Source: Desulfosporosinus sp. UBA4726
Lineage (GTDB): Bacteria; Bacillota; Desulfitobacteriia; Desulfitobacteriales; Desulfitobacteriaceae
Assembly: GCA_002404215.1 (NCBI GenBank)
Contig: DHJG01000221.1
Location: forward strand, 3,958-11,686
Length of the DNA: 7,729 nucleotides
Direction of reading: 5' to 3'
The position numbers and the translations under genes are program-made. Positions 5,947 to 7,729 of the stretch are shown here, piece by piece. Below the pieces are notes generated by a model that saw only the letters and a list, made by a program, of their open reading frames with translations, was not told the origin of the DNA and made no database searches. How positions within the stretch are numbered: the first letter of the stretch is position 1; every line of letters starts with the position of its first letter.

Positions 5947-6840
5947 ATGGATAAAAAAGGATTAGAGCTAATCGTCATCACGGGCTTATCTGGAGCAGGT
6001 AGGACCCAGGCCATGCAAAGCCTTGAAGACCAGGGGTTTTTCTGTGTCGATAATTTACCGCCCACCTTTCTTGTGAAATTCGCAGAGCTTTGTGCCCAGT
6101 CCCAGGGAAAGGTCTCCAAAGCAGCTATTGTTTGCGATCTACGTGGAGGGGCATTCTTTTCCTCACTCAATGAGGCGTTGAACAATTTAGAAAAGGAAGG
6201 CTTTCGTCTTCAAATTCTCTTTTTAGATTCATCGGATGAAACGTTGATTCGGAGGTATAAAGAATCCCGGCGTCGTCATCCGCTTTCTCCACAAGGACGA
6301 ATTTTGGATGGGATTCAGGCCGAACGTCAGCAACTAGAGGAGTTAAGAATTCGGGCTGACAATATTATAGATACGACTGACTTAAGCTCACAACAGCTCC
6401 GTCAGCAAGTGGCTGAGCTCTTCTGTCAAGCACAGGGTCTCGACCAAATGGCTATTTCCGTGATTTCCTTTGGGTTTAAATACGGAATTCCGCGTGATGC
6501 GGACCTGATCATGGATGTGCGTTTTCTGCCCAATCCCTTTTATGTGGAAGCATTACGTCCACTAACTGGCGAGCACATTTCGGTTCAGGACTTTGTATTT
6601 GGGAATGTGATAGCGCAAGAGTTTATTAAGAAATACTTGGATTTGCTTGAATACATCCTGCCGCAATATATTAAAGAGGGAAAAAACCACTTGGCCATTG
6701 GGATCGGCTGTACAGGTGGACAACATCGATCAGTAGCCATTGCTGAACGGGTGGGACAATTCTTAAGGGAACATCATTACGCCCTCAATATAAAACATCG
6801 TGACGCCATTAAAAACCAAAAGTGTGGAACGGCGCGATGA
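5947..6840 (+). CDS. rapZ: RapZ/YvcJ family nucleotide-binding protein (RNase adapter family)
   Basis: A 297-residue cytoplasmic protein, normal length for the family. The N-terminal P-loop domain has ITGLSGAGRT (11-20), where the usual Walker A lysine is arginine (R19), then LEDQGFFCVDNLPP (27-40), a family hallmark, and a Walker B-like VCDLRGG (62-68). The C-terminal domain carries SFGFKYGIPRDADLIMDVRFLPNP (174-197), GCTGGQHRSVAIAE (254-267) and HRDAIKNQ near the end, as expected for the regulatory and RNA-binding half. In E. coli RapZ guides RNase E to the small RNA GlmZ and so controls glucosamine-6-phosphate synthase; in Bacillus YvcJ binds and hydrolyses GTP and is linked to competence. 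The role in this organism is not known. The stop codon overlaps the yvcK start, the conserved rapZ-yvcK order. An alternative start at 5926 would add seven residues. Confidence 0.94.
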   Translation: MDKKGLELIVITGLSGAGRTQAMQSLEDQGFFCVDNLPPTFLVKFAELCAQSQGKVSKAAIVCDLRGGAFFSSLNEALNNLEKEGFRLQILFLDSSDETLIRRYKESRRRHPLSPQGRILDGIQAERQQLEELRIRADNIIDTTDLSSQQLRQQVAELFCQAQGLDQMAISVISFGFKYGIPRDADLIMDVRFLPNPFYVEALRPLTGEHISVQDFVFGNVIAQEFIKKYLDLLEYILPQYIKEGKNHLAIGIGCTGGQHRSVAIAERVGQFLREHHYALNIKHRDAIKNQKCGTAR

Positions 6841-7729
6841 AAAGTAAAAAGCGTGAGGGATTCTTACGCTATCTGAAATGGCTCTATCCTAACCTAAAGG
6901 TAAAACGTTGGTTTATTCTCGCGATGTTCGGAATCTTCCTTTTCGCAACTGGCTTTGCTGTTATGAATGACGGAGTAGCACTGGGCTACGCGGAGTTGCA
7001 ATTCCGTGAGGTTATTTATGGTTTGACGGGTAGTAAACAGCACACGGCTGTTCCAACCGGCGCGTTCATAAGTGTCTTGGGGATTTTTGCAATCATCCTT
7101 GGGTTCAAACGTATGCTCTTTTCAATTATTTCGGCGGTACTCCCAGATAATGAAGGTAGAATAGTTGATGTAGTTTATGCGCACCATCATTTAAGCCGAG
7201 GGCCGAAGATAGTCGTCGTCGGAGGGGGTACTGGACTTTCTGCCCTTCTGCGCGGCCTGAAGCAGTACACTTGCAATCTCACAGCCATTGTTACGGTAGC
7301 AGATGATGGTGGAAGTTCGGGTATATTACGGGATGAAATGGGCATCCAACCACCCGGAGATGTGCGAAATTGCCTAGTGGCCTTGGCTGATACAGAGGAG
7401 AGTATGGATACACTCTTTTCTTACCGCTTTGAAAGCGGAACACTTAAGGGACACAGCTTGGGAAACCTGCTCTTGGCAGGGCTGACTGATACGTTTGGTA
7501 ATTTTCAAAAAGGGATTGAACATGTCAGTAAAGTGTTTGCTATCCGTGGAAAGGTGTTTCCCTCAGCTCTACAACAAGTTGTGCTGAGGGCGGACTTAGA
7601 GGACGGGACCCATGTAGAAGGAGAGACAGCGGTTCGGGACACTGAGGGTAAAATTCATAGAGTTTACCTAGAACCTAGCGATTGCACCCCTTTACCTGAC
7701 GCCCTAAAGGCACTTGAAGATGCAGATAT
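6837..7729 (+). CDS. yvcK: YvcK/CofD-like gluconeogenesis factor with N-terminal membrane anchor (3' truncated by window edge)
   Basis: The first 297 codons are visible and the frame is open to the window end. The ATG overlaps the rapZ stop (ATGA), so translation is probably coupled. Residues 1-24 are strongly basic (KSKKR, KVKR). Two hydrophobic segments follow at about 25-43 (WFILAMFGIFLFATG) and 73-90 (PTGAFISVLGIFAIILGF), so the protein is likely membrane-anchored with the catalytic-type domain in the cytoplasm. The conserved core starts near 123: KIVVVGGGTGLSALLRGLK, VADDGGSSG (154-162), PPGDVRNCLVALA (172-184) and GHSLGNLLLAGL (205-216), matching the CofD-like nucleotide-sugar-binding fold of YvcK. 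In Bacillus, YvcK binds UDP-GlcNAc and is needed for growth and cell-wall integrity on gluconeogenic carbon sources; the Bacillus protein lacks such a membrane head. The missing C-terminus is probably 100-150 residues. Confidence 0.93.
   Translation, partial: MKSKKREGFLRYLKWLYPNLKVKRWFILAMFGIFLFATGFAVMNDGVALGYAELQFREVIYGLTGSKQHTAVPTGAFISVLGIFAIILGFKRMLFSIISAVLPDNEGRIVDVVYAHHHLSRGPKIVVVGGGTGLSALLRGLKQYTCNLTAIVTVADDGGSSGILRDEMGIQPPGDVRNCLVALADTEESMDTLFSYRFESGTLKGHSLGNLLLAGLTDTFGNFQKGIEHVSKVFAIRGKVFPSALQQVVLRADLEDGTHVEGETAVRDTEGKIHRVYLEPSDCTPLPDALKALEDAD

Overview
The window looks like a chromosomal stretch from a low-to-moderate GC, spore-former-type Firmicute. The best guess is a member of the Desulfitobacterium/Desulfosporosinus group (Peptococcaceae-like). 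This rests on the rapZ-yvcK pair, the membrane-anchored form of YvcK, the Firmicute-type FMN dehydrogenase with an N-terminal cysteine cluster, TTG starts and strong AGGAGG-like ribosome binding sites. The assignment is from gene content and protein style only; no database search was possible.

All seven genes are on the + strand and packed tightly. Left part (1-2842): the 3' end of a Cof-type HAD phosphatase, an FMN-dependent alpha-hydroxy-acid dehydrogenase-like protein, and a lipoprotein polysaccharide deacetylase on a proline-rich stalk. These end at a hairpin that looks like a Rho-independent terminator. A small interrupted palindrome of the interspersed-repeat type lies in the first intergenic gap.

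Right part (2881-7729): a new transcription unit appears to start at a sigma-A-like promoter. It carries a B12-binding-type radical SAM protein (TTG start), an orphan ABC-type solute-binding lipoprotein 1 bp after its stop, rapZ, and yvcK, which overlaps rapZ by ATGA and runs off the right edge. The gaps after the promoter are 1 bp, 34 bp and a 4-bp overlap, so read-through is likely. In related genomes whiA normally follows yvcK; it would lie outside the window.

Functionally, the deacetylase, RapZ and YvcK all touch cell-envelope or amino-sugar metabolism: peptidoglycan/glycan deacetylation, control of glucosamine-6-phosphate synthesis in enterobacteria, and UDP-GlcNAc binding. The radical SAM enzyme and solute-binding lipoprotein have no assigned substrate. 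I see no mobile element, CRISPR array, RNA gene or clear defence or biosynthetic system. The points most worth a second look are the coupled radical SAM/orphan binding protein pair, the four-cysteine head of the FMN enzyme, the arginine in the RapZ Walker A motif and the transmembrane head of YvcK. No stretch longer than about 140 bases lacks a gene.
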